Below, piece after piece: positions 38,536-50,193 of a stretch of 64,000 bases of DNA. Positions within the stretch are counted from its first letter, which is position 1; every line of letters begins with the position of its first letter. Position numbers and translations under genes: made by a program. The stretch is from Paracyclopina nana (lineage: Eukaryota > Arthropoda > Copepoda > Cyclopoida > Cyclopettidae): positions 6,200,001 through 6,264,000 of the forward strand of contig JAGUCH010000001.1 in assembly GCA_019096065.1 (NCBI GenBank). Reading direction: 5' to 3'. The notes under the pieces are model-generated. The model did not search any database. It saw only the letters and a program-made list of their open reading frames with translations, and was not told the DNA's origin.

Positions 38536-38858
38536 TTTGTTATGGAAGAATGCATGCACAAAGTATCGATGCAAATACTGAGCGTTTGGCTCGACAATCC
38601 ACCTACCTCGATTATTTCTGCTAGATGTCGAGGCTTCCTTGAGAATCAGCTCTCCTCGGCTGGGCTACCAGCAGCCTGGGGGGCTCTTTTGGCTGCTCTG
38701 GCAGCCTCGGGGAAAGCCTTGCCAGCTAGGGTCTGATCAAACCATGGCCATTGCCATGCTTTTGGTATGTAGTATACAGCCGGCTGTGCATAGCAAGTTG
38801 CTTTCCCTTCTCCTCTTTCTCACTATTGAGTTGGAGGGGACAAGACGCCTACAGCAAA

Positions 38859-38866
38859 TATATAAA
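38859..38866 (+). promoter_or_regulatory. Possible TATA box of the Na+/K+-ATPase beta gene
   Basis: A TATATAAA in a mostly non-repetitive setting, 366 bp upstream of the start codon. Transcription would begin near 38890 and leave a 5' UTR of about 340 nt. No initiator motif is clear. A 5' UTR intron with a more distant promoter cannot be excluded. Confidence 0.3.
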
Positions 38867-39231
38867 TACTAATATAACTATTAGAGAAGCAGGAAGACCA
38901 ACCAAAATTTGCGGATTCACAGTGAAATGGCATCAGCTTCGTGGTCTCAAGCAGCAAACAGCAAGAGCTGAGAATCGACCCTCCTACTTCCCTTTTTTCC
39001 AAATATTAACTTCGACCCGTCCCCCGACATCAGCACTCTATAAGACACCATCTCTCCGGAACGTCAACCTTGGTTCGAGGCTCCAGAAAGTGCAGGCTGT
39101 TTTCCACCTTGGGAGTGTATACGAAAGTGTGCTTCATTTCAACGCCACCAGATCATTCAATGTGACAATCTCACCAATTCCAATTGCTGCTATTATTAAA
39201 TTCGGTTGTGCTTGAATAACTAACAAACAAA

Positions 39232-42200
39232 ATGGCTGGAGGAGATGCTGCCAAGTCTAATGACATCAAAGCTCCTGTTGTTCAATACCAATTTGCACAG
39301 AAGCCCGAGGAAAAGTCGGGATGGGAAGGCTTCAAACAATTCCTGTGGAATTCAGAGACGTCAGAGTTTCTTGGAAGAACTGCCAGTAGTTGGTGTAAGT
39401 ATGAACCCGATTTTTTTCAATGAAAGTAAAAATGGCTGTAGTAGGCATGCGTGACGAAGCATGGCTAATTTCAGGTCATTTGACCTTCTAACATGCCATT
39501 ACTTTACAGCAGCAGTAATAGCAGTTATGGTTAGAGTACGTCTAAAGTCCTGCTTGCCAGGCAATAGCTAGCTTCATTCATAAAAAATGGCGCGTTTTTA
39601 GCGAAAACGGCCTCTTTTAGCCGCGGGTCGAGCATACACATAGCTTGATGACAGCTAGGTATCCATAATAAATAAATGATCGATTCCACAAATAGTCCGT
39701 ACGAACAGCTTTCTCAGCTCGCGCTGCTGCAGTATTGATTGTCCGCAGATTTCCTTCTTTTTCACTTCAGAGGCAAACAGTAGCAGTGATATTCAGATCC
39801 CAGTTGTATGCCACAGCTTCTTACGTATTCCTTTCAAAATGGCCGTCCTCGTAATTATTCATAACGTATCGGCTTGGGAAGTTAAGCAAAATCACGAGGT
39901 ACCGCCGCACTATTAACACTCTTGCTTTCTTCCCTTCCAGTCAAAATTGGGCTATTTTATGTTGTCTACTATGCATTCCTGACTGGTTTCTTCATCGCAA
40001 TGCTGATTATTTTTTATCAGACATTGGATGACACAGTGCCTAAATGGCAAAACAGTAACGGGATTATTGGCTCCAATCCAGGTAAGACAAATAGACTAGC
40101 TTTCAATGACACCGATTGACCTATCGCTTTTTCTCGAATTCAGGTGTTGGCTACAGGCCTGGGCCCTCGAAGGATCATGTTGAAAGTACATTGGTGTATT
40201 TCAGACATGGCGAGCTCGGAAATTGGAAAAACTGGGCGGAGAGACTTGATGAGTTTCTTACAGGTAAGCACCAAAGAAAGGAGAGAAGCAGAAAACTTCC
40301 CAACTTCAACTAGACTCACTTGCGTGAAAAAGTAGGAAAAATGAACTGGCTAGCAGTGAGAATTCGGAAATTATGTACCATGTGTACTAGTAACACCAGC
40401 CAGGTAAAAGTATCCCGTGTCACAAATGGTATGCTTCGGCGGTATTATAATCTCCTCATACATGATTTTGATGAAGCGTTGGCGTGATCTGCCATACTCT
40501 ATAGCACTTATCCTGCCATTTTCACTGATATTTGACGGTAGATAAAAATCTTTTTACGGCTTGCTAATGGTATTTGCCTTGTGAAGAAGATCAGTTGTAG
40601 CCGAAAGTCAAAAAGACATTTGTGCGAAACTAATGGCGCCATAGCTATTTGACTGACATCTATTGATACTGAAAAAGTTTTGTCATAAAATGCTACTATA
40701 CAGTCAAGTTTGTTAGCTAGGCAGCATCTAAGTTGGCAGGCTCTTTTAACCAGCAATGCATGTGGCAGCATCATTGTCTCGACTGAGCCCAATTCTGATT
40801 ATTCTCCCAACAAATCTCGCTTAATGAAGTGTCACAAGGCAGGAGAAGACACATTCCATGCAATATTATACCTAAAGACGTGACAAATTGTGTAATGACG
40901 GAATCATGAGATTGCTTTCCATCTTTGCTTGGTCGGAAAGTCAAAGCAAGATTTATTCACAAACTTTTCCTTTAGACCAATGCGGTGCTATCAATCAACC
41001 CACATGCTCTTGTGCAAAATTCTTATACCTGAACCAGACCAAAGGCCAAGCTGAGCAGCTGGCCTATCAAATTTCATGACACGATGCAACATTTAGGGCT
41101 GTTTCTCCACTTGCCGATGCTAGAAAGCACAATGCATTTCTGCTGGTGCTATCAGGGTATTGCATGCGCAATGCAACCAAGAAGTTTGCTGTCGGTCAAC
41201 ATAAAAAGGATTTATGCAGTAAAAACGGACTAACCGCGCCCTTGAAAAGACTATGCAAACACTTAGATGCAGGGCAAAAAAGTATAACTTATTTTACATC
41301 ATAATATATCTCCAGGCATCTGTTAAAAAATGGCATTAAATAGCCAAATAACAGCAACTTTCAGCTTCATTTATTTGCTAACTCGCACTCACCCAAAAGC
41401 TCGATGCCGTGGTAGTAGGGATTTTTGGATTGGTGCCAATTCCGACCCAATTGCAGGCCAATTGATTTGGCTTACAAAACAGCAGGGCCATAGCAATACG
41501 AGACTGTTAAGCCATGATAATCATCTGTTCAACGCTCCAAGTCTATTATTACTTTCTCTTCAGATTACAAGGAAATCGGAAAGAAACCCAAACCTAATGC
41601 AAATCATGTGGAGTGCAGCTTCGAGACTCCACCTGGTGAAGAACAGTTTTGTCAGGTCAAGACCAGTGATTTGATCACTGGACCTTGCACAGAAGAGAAG
41701 CATTACGGATTTGACGTAGGGAAACCCTGCATCCTCATCAAACTGAACAAGGTACACTTGAACTCACTCATTTCCAGCCAGTTTGTTGTCACTCGAAGCA
41801 AATGTTTCGTCGCGCGCTTCTTTGGCTTCTATTGATCCAGAAAAGATGGCGGCATAGAAAGTTGCTTATACAGTCCTCTTTAATCTGCAGTTAGTAAGCA
41901 ATCAAGCCAAAAACATCGATCGCATGAACATTTTCTGCAGCCAGCCATAATCCCAGGGTGTAATTAGAAATGCAACTACCGTAGTGGTGGTGACAAAAAT
42001 ATAAATACTCTGGAGTAAAAAAAATTCCGTGGCCTGGTAGTGCTACGGGTATTCTGGTAGCAGAAAAGTGGCTTGCTTACAAACTTGTGCCAAGTTTGTA
42101 GAGTACACTGAGCTTGTTCAATACAGAAAATCTCATTGATTTCGTGCAATAACGTCAGAACTTATTTGAGTCACGACTGAGCGAACTTTCTCAACATTTC

Positions 42201-43407
42201 CTCGGTTGGACTGAAGTGGCGAATTCAGGTCACCCCACAGTGATTACATCTACCACAGCCGTCTAATCGTCTAGTTTTGTCATGAGAACTTGGGAGAGGT
42301 CTATCATAGAGTACTATACTATAAACTGGCTGTATCCAAGAAATAAAAATTCATAGAGCTGTACTGTACGACCTGCTATATGGTCTGCCAGCCAAGTCAG
42401 TCAGGAAGGGTAAAAAGGGAAAGCAGCTCCATAGCCATAAAAGTCTGGCAACAGAGCCCAGGCTCCTGAGGTTCCTAAAGGTACCACAGGGTCTTTTCAA
42501 ATCTCGACATTTTTTTCCAGAAACACCATAGCAAACATATTTTGCAGTAATATAAGTCATAAAAGTGGCTTTTAGGTTCATCTTGAAGAGAAGTGGCTGC
42601 TCGGTTAACCATTTCGGTAAATTGGCTTATTTGGCCTCCAGCAGCCATAAAAGCAACTACAAGACTTTTGGTACTCAAAGTTTGCTTCAAGCATGTCAAG
42701 CCCCTTAAGGAGCATTATACTTATATAGCATATTCATATGATGTAGAAGCCCATTTGGCAAGAAGCGTGCTGCGGACTGAAACACCCTGTTCCTCGGAAC
42801 TGTAGCTACTAGAACATTTCTTAATGTAATCAAGTCAGCTGATAACATCAGTGGCAACAGAGAAACTGAGTGGCCAGCGAGTGTTGTATAGTTTATCATT
42901 GGACTCTCTGTAGCTCTTCTAATCAAGTATCATTATGAAATGCCCACATACAACGCGCTTTTTCCAGATCTTCGGTTGGATCCCACAGCCTTACAACTCC
43001 ACAAAGCTGCCAGATGATATGCCAACAACACTCAAAAACTATATTAACGAGTCGACCATGACTCAAAAAGAGAAGGACGGTATGATTTGGTTCAGCTGCG
43101 AGGGCGAGAACCCGGCAGATATCGAAAACATTGGGCCCATCGACTACTACCCCAAGCCAGGCATTCCGGAGTATTTCTTCCCCTACAAGAATCAAGCAGG
43201 ATACCGCTCACCAGCAGTCTTTGCACACTTCAAGAACCCCAAACGTACGATTACGCTTAACCCAAGGGAAGGCGGTGAAATTAACCCGCGCATTTCCTTT
43301 CAGATGGTGTGTTGATATCAATCACTTGCAAGGCATGGGCGAAAAACATCGATCACGATTACATGGAGCGGAGAGGTACGACACACTTCGAGCTCATGAT
43401 CGACTAA
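39232..43407 (+). CDS. nrv: Na+/K+-ATPase beta subunit (nervana type), complete
   Basis: Six exons: 39232-39394, 39941-40081, 40144-40263, 41564-41751, 42968-43244, 43304-43407. They total 993 nt, or 330 residues, with agreeing phases. The start sits in AACAAAATGG, a good context. It is a type II membrane protein: a cytoplasmic N-terminus with [20 protein letters not shown], one membrane span at about 59-78 ([20 protein letters not shown]), and an ectodomain with six cysteines, the number that forms the three conserved disulfides. N-glycosylation sites include YNST and NEST. The C-terminus reads [14 protein letters not shown] and ends HFELMID, both typical of beta subunits. The subunit escorts the catalytic alpha chain to the plasma membrane and tunes potassium affinity; nervana proteins also serve septate junctions. 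The last intron is only 59 bp and is open in frame, so unspliced RNA would give a different tail. Confidence 0.96.
40264..42967 (+). other. Large introns of the beta-subunit gene
   Basis: These are the introns 40264-41563 and 41752-42967, separated by one exon; 39395-39940 is another. Open frames in them (for example 41330-41674) have no splice support or known motifs. No repeat or RNA gene was noticed. Confidence 0.6.
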
Positions 43408-45440
43408 TCGACTCACCCGAAAACACGCAAGATTTGGGCATCAAACAGCTGAATAGACGTTGACCCGCATGCCTGACCTACTGACCGGCCGGCCTTCTTG
43501 GCAGGCTGAGCGCGCCCCACTCACGGGGCAGCTGTTCGCCTGCCAACCTTGCAGCCGTCCCAGGCGGCAGCAGCGTGCCAGTCTGCATTTTTCAGCTGTT
43601 TGCAACGTACAACTTGTGGCTGGTTCTACAAGTCTCAACCAGTCAACCGCGATCGAGACATGCAAGTTAACTAGCCCACAGTGTCCACAAGAAATAGTTT
43701 TTGAATTTTGTTTGAATATGACGGGCTGCCTTCTGCTGAAACGAAGCCAAATTCTGCCAAAAATCTGCCAGAATGAATGTGGATGAAACTTCCTATCCCC
43801 GGTTTACGACGGCAACGAACACAAAGTCACTTTTGAGTTCCGCCTACTTCTACCACTACTACTTCTCATCGTGCTTTGAATAATTGCGTGATATCACAAA
43901 AATCATGTGCAAGTGTTTCAATTGAGCTTGGTGCTACGACCGAATGAAAACATCGTGGATTTAGGTTTTCAGGGCTTAGTTTGACGATCGGCAAAGCATC
44001 CACTAATTCAAGCATTATTTTTCAATCAGTAGCTATTTCTGGCCGGATTTGCTGTGGATCAATATGACACTTGACAAAACGTGCATCATACAACTATTTA
44101 TTTGCCCAATCCAAAAAAAGGACCTTATTCTTTAACACACCATGCTTAAAATACCAAGAGGAAAAATGCAGTCAACAGAGTTTGTTATATAGCACACAAA
44201 ATGATGAGCAAATGTGGGTATACAGTGATGAGGAATAATGTAAAACGACCGACACTTCTTCTGAGTTCGACGTAAAATAACGAAAATCTAGCTTTTAGTA
44301 GCTGCTTTCAGCATCCAAGTCAATTGATGTCTTCTTCATTTGTTCACAAAGTAGAGCGGAGCAAAAGAGTAACGATTTATGTGTTCCCTATCACGCATTG
44401 ATTAATTACTTCATGAAGTGACGCTTAGCGTTCATCCTTTCCACCCCACTACTATTTATGAGCATTCCGCAAGAGCTAAAAGAAATTATGCTAAAATATT
44501 AAACTTAACATAAATGTTGTACTGTATAAAAAACCCTGCAGATCTTTTGCCCTCCCCCCCATCAACGCTCGCTTAATCACTTCTAGCTAAAAGTACTTAA
44601 GATTTGACGACGACAAAAGCTGTGCCTGCCAACGTATAATGCTTATAATACTCCTGGAAAATCAGCAGAAAAATCTTGTAATACCGTACTCGATTTGGCC
44701 ATGCATTGGCCCGTATTTAAACTATACTGCCCTCCCGTCGTATGTAAAAAGGTTTTTATGTTTGCTGTTTCATTTGTTTTGGCAATAAGCTGAAATCATC
44801 AATACATGCTACACTAGCTTACACTTCCCCACCCACCACTAACCCGGAAGACAAGATCATCCGCTGGCCAAGTATATGGATTGGTTAATGGAAATTGTGA
44901 GACTTAGAGAGTATGGTGACTGTATTTTCTTCAAGTCCTGTTCCAGACTTTCCTGACTTGCTAGGCTGATAATTTTGTGTCTCGCTTAGCGTGAGCACAC
45001 GAATCAAGACGTACTAACTGCAAATCCATCCCCAACTACTTAATCTACAACTAAAAAATCTGACTAAATATCGGAACAGCAGCAGAAGCATCACTAACTA
45101 ATCCACACCACAATAATAAGTGAAAAGGCAAAAACGAACCTTGTAGTCGAAAAGTAACTAGGTATGAGTGTGTGCTAAATGTGTGTTTGTGAAGAAAGCT
45201 GTGAAATACAGCTGAGCGTTAACAGAGGTTTGATCCCCAAAGCTCTGGTTTCATAGCTCGGCAAAAATCACTGCAAAATCGTCAAGGAAATCTAGATTTG
45301 CATGAGATCTAGAACAGCAGCAAGAATATGTATTTGTGAACAAAACTTCTATTAAACTAAAATCATATATTCATGATGATGATGATCTGTGCAAACATTC
45401 TGACATGTATGAATGGCTGATGAAAATAAAGAATAATAAT
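43408..45440 (+). other. Probable long 3' UTR of the beta-subunit gene
   Basis: The first canonical AATAAA after the stop is at 45425-45430, so the 3' UTR may be about 2 kb. An ATTAAA near 44498 offers a shorter form. A 108-residue frame at 43460-43786 overlaps others and has no recognised motif. Confidence 0.35.
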
Positions 45441-48400
45441 AAACTTTATCGCCTGACTTTCTCTCTCTTAAGCAGCTTCGTCGATACACAGGAAGCTCAA
45501 TGCTTTCCATTCAACGGAACATAAAACAAGTCAACGTCGCAACCTCTTACTCAACATGCCATCGCATTACTATAGAAGAGCACTTAGGTTAGACGCTCAA
45601 AACGGCAACGATAATTGCATGCATGAGATGCGTTTTATCCCACAAGCCAAGAGTGTCAAAAAGATATATTTTGAACCAACAAAATATGTGACTTGTCCAC
45701 CTCCACTTATACTTTTGCATGGGAACTCGAAAGGAAACAATCCCCTCTAGCCCAATTCGAAACAATTTCCATGGAAAAAAGACATCTCATGACCCTGGTA
45801 AAATGCATGAATTAGTAATCCCATGATTTAAGTTTGCCATGCGTCGTGAGAGCAGCATGCTTGTGATCATCAAATATACATGAGATTAATGCCCACTGGG
45901 GCCACCCCCTCATGAGGCCAATAATTCATCCAAGCCCTGTCAAGATATGGTTTTGGTCATTGCTTCTAGGACATTGCCAACGGGCAGTAATATAGGAAGA
46001 ATTGCATTTAACTGTCAGCCTAGATGTCCATCGTAATTGTAACCAAGATAACATAGCAAATAGCAAGCGGCTTAGGCCTGGTTCACCTGCGATATTATGA
46101 TCAAAATATCGAGCGATATTATGCTGATATTTGCAAATATCAGGTACTTCCAAAAACATTTTTTAGATTTTTTCTTCGGATTCGGTCTTTTGGTACCAAA
46201 ATCCATCCTACAACAGCATCTAAATTCTCAGTTTCTCAGCATTTCGCTCCGATATTTTGACAAAATATCAGCCATAATATGCAGGTGAACCATGCCTTAA
46301 TCAAAAAGAGTAGCCACAAACCACACGAATGGGATAGATTTCAGCAATCACTTTTGGAAGGTAAAAATAAACTAGCACCTTATATTTGTAAAACTTAGGC
46401 AGTTGGGTTTACAACTGAAAGTGGCAACAGCTTTTCCTGAGCCAAACTTTTTAAGTTCCAGGCAATTGAGATGTACATCTCAATGAGGCACTTTATTAGC
46501 GAAAGGGGCGTGCGGGTGCTTAAAAAAGCAATTTTCTTTCACGCAGATCATCAACCCTTTTCCTGCTAAATAGAGCTGATGCCTCTGCAGCGAAGGAAGG
46601 CAGTTTTGGCAGCTTCGCCAGTTGACCCCTAGCACGGCTTGCAATCAGCAAGGTGTCAGCATGAGATCTTCCCTATCTAGAATAGATCTTTCAGTTTGAG
46701 CCCTGCTGAGCAGGAACTGGAAAATCCATGGTGAAAATGGGCAAGCATCAGATGATAGCTTCAACCCATCCAGAGCACAGGAACTTTCGTCATCACTTCA
46801 GCTCCTCTTACCTCATGAAAAATGCATCCAATTACCAAGATTGCATCTAGAAAAAGAATAGGTTGATTTTTGGCCGCTGCCAATGACGGCGACGCAGAAG
46901 AAGGAATGATCATTGACCGCAACAGAAAAACTGTCACCCACAAATGCTCATGCTTCTACCCAGCCAACAAAGAAGACAATGCAGCGCTAATTTGATCAAA
47001 AGAACGCTTCTCCTATTCAATTTTGCTCGGTGCACTTAAAAGAAGCTTTTCTGTACGTCCAACTAATAAAAAAATATCCTGTTACAATTCTCCTAAAAAG
47101 AGCTGTACTGAAATAGGAATCAAACAATTAATTACGGCGAACTGCTTGCGCCCAGGACACGGACATAAGGTAGCTTTCTTTGATCTTCCTGATTGTATAG
47201 AGCGAAAATTGAGCTGGCTCTCTGAATGTCTTAGATTGAATTGCAATTGTTTGGCATTCGGTCTCTGAATGAGCGTTATTGGATTTTGGCCAGCAGAATT
47301 TCCCAATGGTTGGCAAACAATGGTCTTTTGGTGCTCCTATCTTAAGGGAGAGAGATAGCGAGAAACCGCACAATTTCCTCATTTTTGTAGACACTTTAGA
47401 GATCAACTACTGTCAGCATCTACCTTATTGATAGGCATCACAAATCTTTTGCCCTATGGGTCTAAACATGGCAATTATAATGGCCTTCTCAGCTACCATC
47501 TGTGATAGATGACGGATCGATTCAAAGGCCCCAGGCAGATTGTGTAAACACACCAATGAAAATGTTACGAAGAAGAAGAAGAACGCTCAGAAAGTCATTT
47601 TTTATTCCTCTTAAAAAGTTACCGCGTCATCTCAAGAGATCAACGTGCTGAAAATGAAACAAGATGTCTTGCACTTGTTCTGTTACCATTCAAGTCAGCG
47701 AAAGATGACTTGACTCAATTTTGAAATTCAGCAGAATATTCGCAGATAAAAATGAAATATCGCGCACAGTCATTGAGATGCTGATAAAAAAGTTAACCGA
47801 AAAATGTGGAGCCCAGCCAACTGCAATGCAACGTAATTCTTAAGTCACCCCCTGAATGCACCAATTGATAAGCTAAGCTCTAGGTGGTAGCAAAGTTTGT
47901 AAAAAGTGCTTCGGTTGCCCTTTCCAATCATATCAGGAATGTATTAGAAGTTGCCGCATCAACTTAAGCTTGAGAAGCAATTTTCTCTCAATATTTGGCG
48001 GTCCGTGACTGTGCATTTATATGTATAGCTTCGATAAGGCATAAACAGCCCATTTTGAGCCCAGTTTCGAGGAGAAACTTTTTATGTTCATGGTAATAGA
48101 GAATCAAGATGGTATCAGGTGTAAAATGACATGAAATTGACCATAAGATCCATCTGGCATGCTACCAAGTCGGTAGAGAGGTGCCTAATAAGACTAAAGA
48201 ACCCTGTTATTATTGCGGCTTCAGTCAGAAAAAAGAAATGGGGAAGAACATCTGGATAGAATTTTGCCAATTTTCTTTTTCAACCTCAGTCAGTTGAAAA
48301 TTAGGTCTCCTACTAGTTGCCTTATTCCTAAGCAACGGCTGAACTCAACCAATTTAATTTTTAGCCGCCTATGTAGTAACAAAAGAATGAAGACAGAAAT

Positions 48401-49200
48401 GAATATTTAGCGACCTTGGCATCAGATGATCGATTGGAGTGGACTATTTTCTAGAGTAAAATGTATGAGCGTCAGTTTGCAGCAATTAAGTAGTATGTCT
48501 ACAAAGGCTCGAGGACTTTTGGCATATGTTGGGCAAAATAACGTAACCAAGATGAATGCAAAATAAGCCCAAAAGTATGACACTCAAAATTCAAATCAAT
48601 CTGGTTTATAGTCTAAGGTGACCTCTTGGGACCACAGCATAGTAATACTAACGACATGTAATTTCATGTTGCACCAATCGTTTCATCTAAAAAGCCAAAA
48701 ATGTAAAATTATATGCTTTTGATTAGGCCTGGCTATTCAGAGTTAATAGGTTGTTCATCTATGCCTCGTTTCCTTAAAATCTTACGGCATCCTTAAATGA
48801 AATGCTTTTAAGTTTTCATACTTCTGATCAATCAAAAAACTCATATGACCAAAAGAGTTGGGAAAAGTGGAGTATATCAAAAGTGAGTAAAAATGATCAG
48901 CACTGAAATAGGAGACTTAAGTGAAACGGAATTTAACGGAGGGAAAAAAATTACAGGCGAACACAACATAAGGGCTGATCAAAAATATAGGCAAAAAATC
49001 CATGTCTGGTAAAACTGATCAGACAGACTCCACACCTATACAAGCAATGAGAATTGGGGAAAGAATACAAATTTGCAAGTTTCTGATGAATGGAAGTGAT
49101 GGAGGTACTAGCGACGGTGTTGGTGAATTTGATTAAATTAAATTATTGCAATTTGAAGCTTCAACTATTATATCAAAGGTAAAACTGACACTGAGAAAGA
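45441..49200. other. Intergenic DNA with one MITE, no gene seen
   Basis: AT-rich, with short open frames only and no splice context linking them. The only structured feature noticed is the hairpin element at 46075-46296. Confidence 0.55.
46075..46296. mobile_element. 222-bp MITE, PIF/Harbinger-like, flanked by TTA
   Basis: The ends are inverted repeats: GGCCTGGTTCACCTGCGATA on the left and, on the right, the reverse complement of GGCATGGTTCACCTGCATAT. Mirrored ATATTATG and AAAATATC blocks follow inside. The element is flanked by TTA at 46072-46074 and 46297-46299. A 3-bp TTA target duplication with GGsC...GTTCAC ends is the signature of PIF/Harbinger-derived MITEs. It has no coding capacity. 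Confidence 0.85.
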
Positions 49201-50193
49201 ATGTCTGATATTATGAGGTACGTCCAACGTTCGAACCTTTCAGGCATCAGTTCTTACTTCTTTCTGATAACTTTCAGAGAAGCTTGCCAATTTAGTGCAT
49301 ACCTTGCTTTTGCCAATAAGAAAGAGCCTTTTTGTGGAGCAACACTGGTAACACTGAGAAACTTTTTGACTGCAGCCCACTGTTTTTTGCTTTCACCAAC
49401 AGACACATTGACTCCGCCGAAAAGAGTTCAGGTAAAAGTGATACAAGATAGTTTTGACCTAACAATTTTAGGTTGTAGCTGATTGCTCAAAAAATGGCCA
49501 TTCATTGGAGAGACAGAGTTTCGGGGTTCTTGACTACAAATTACATCCACGATACAATTTCACCTTTGATTTTGATGTATCTGTTGGAACTCTAAATTAT
49601 TCGATTGGACATGAAACGAGTTTGCTCATCAAGAAAGGCGGCTTTGATAATTGTAATAAGAACATAAAAGGAGCATAAATAAGGAACTCAAAGACAAAAT
49701 CGTAGTGAATGCAGCTCTATTCCTTATTGCTTGGAGAAATGACCAAAATGGCCCAAATATCACATTGCATATAGGAACCTACAGAATGCTTGATTCACTT
49801 GTCTGTGGACTGAGGTTTCGAGTCCAGTACCAGTCATGCAAATGTGCAATGACCAATTCTTCAACAGCCATGCTTGTAAGGTAAATTAGTTGCAAAGCAT
49901 AAAAGTAAACTCTAAATCACTGGCAGGGAGACTCTGGAAGTCCTTTTGTCTTGAGAAAAAACCATCAATATACATTGATTGGAATTGAGGTTGGCAATAA
50001 GCATATCAAGGTAGAGCAAGGCACGAGATTTTCCACGACAGTTTTTGTGTCAATAGACTCAGTGTTTGAATGGATTCTATCCAATATGCAACAAGACTCA
50101 AAAAGTGGAAACGATGCTAGTTGCCTGGCCTTGCCATGCTTTTTATTTGTCACTTCTGCTATCTTCACATTTTGGTATACTGAATTGTGTTGA
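49201..50193 (+). CDS. S1-family serine protease with hydrophobic C-terminus (5' end uncertain)
   Basis: Exons 49278-49431, 49472-49619, 49661-49875 and 49927-50193 join in phase; a 17-nt piece from ATG 49201 to a GTACGT donor also fits in phase, giving 266 residues. All three catalytic residues are visible: His in FLTAAHC, Asp in DFDVSVGTL, Ser in GDSGSP. The usual GDSGGP has its second glycine replaced by serine. The residue at the trypsin specificity position (189) reads as Thr, so trypsin-like cleavage after Lys/Arg is not predicted. The protein ends in a hydrophobic run (CLALPCFLFVTSAIFTFWY) that suits a GPI signal or membrane anchor. No signal peptide or activation site is visible, so the true 5' exon is probably missed. 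The join at 49620-49660 is the weakest and uses a poor donor (GTTTGC). Confidence 0.75.

Noticed and set aside
42935-43315. Reading the ATPase beta subunit straight through to the stop at 43315
   Set aside because: That frame loses the conserved [10 protein letters not shown]...HFELMID ending, which is restored exactly by a 59-bp GT-AG intron. Kept only as a possible retained-intron form.
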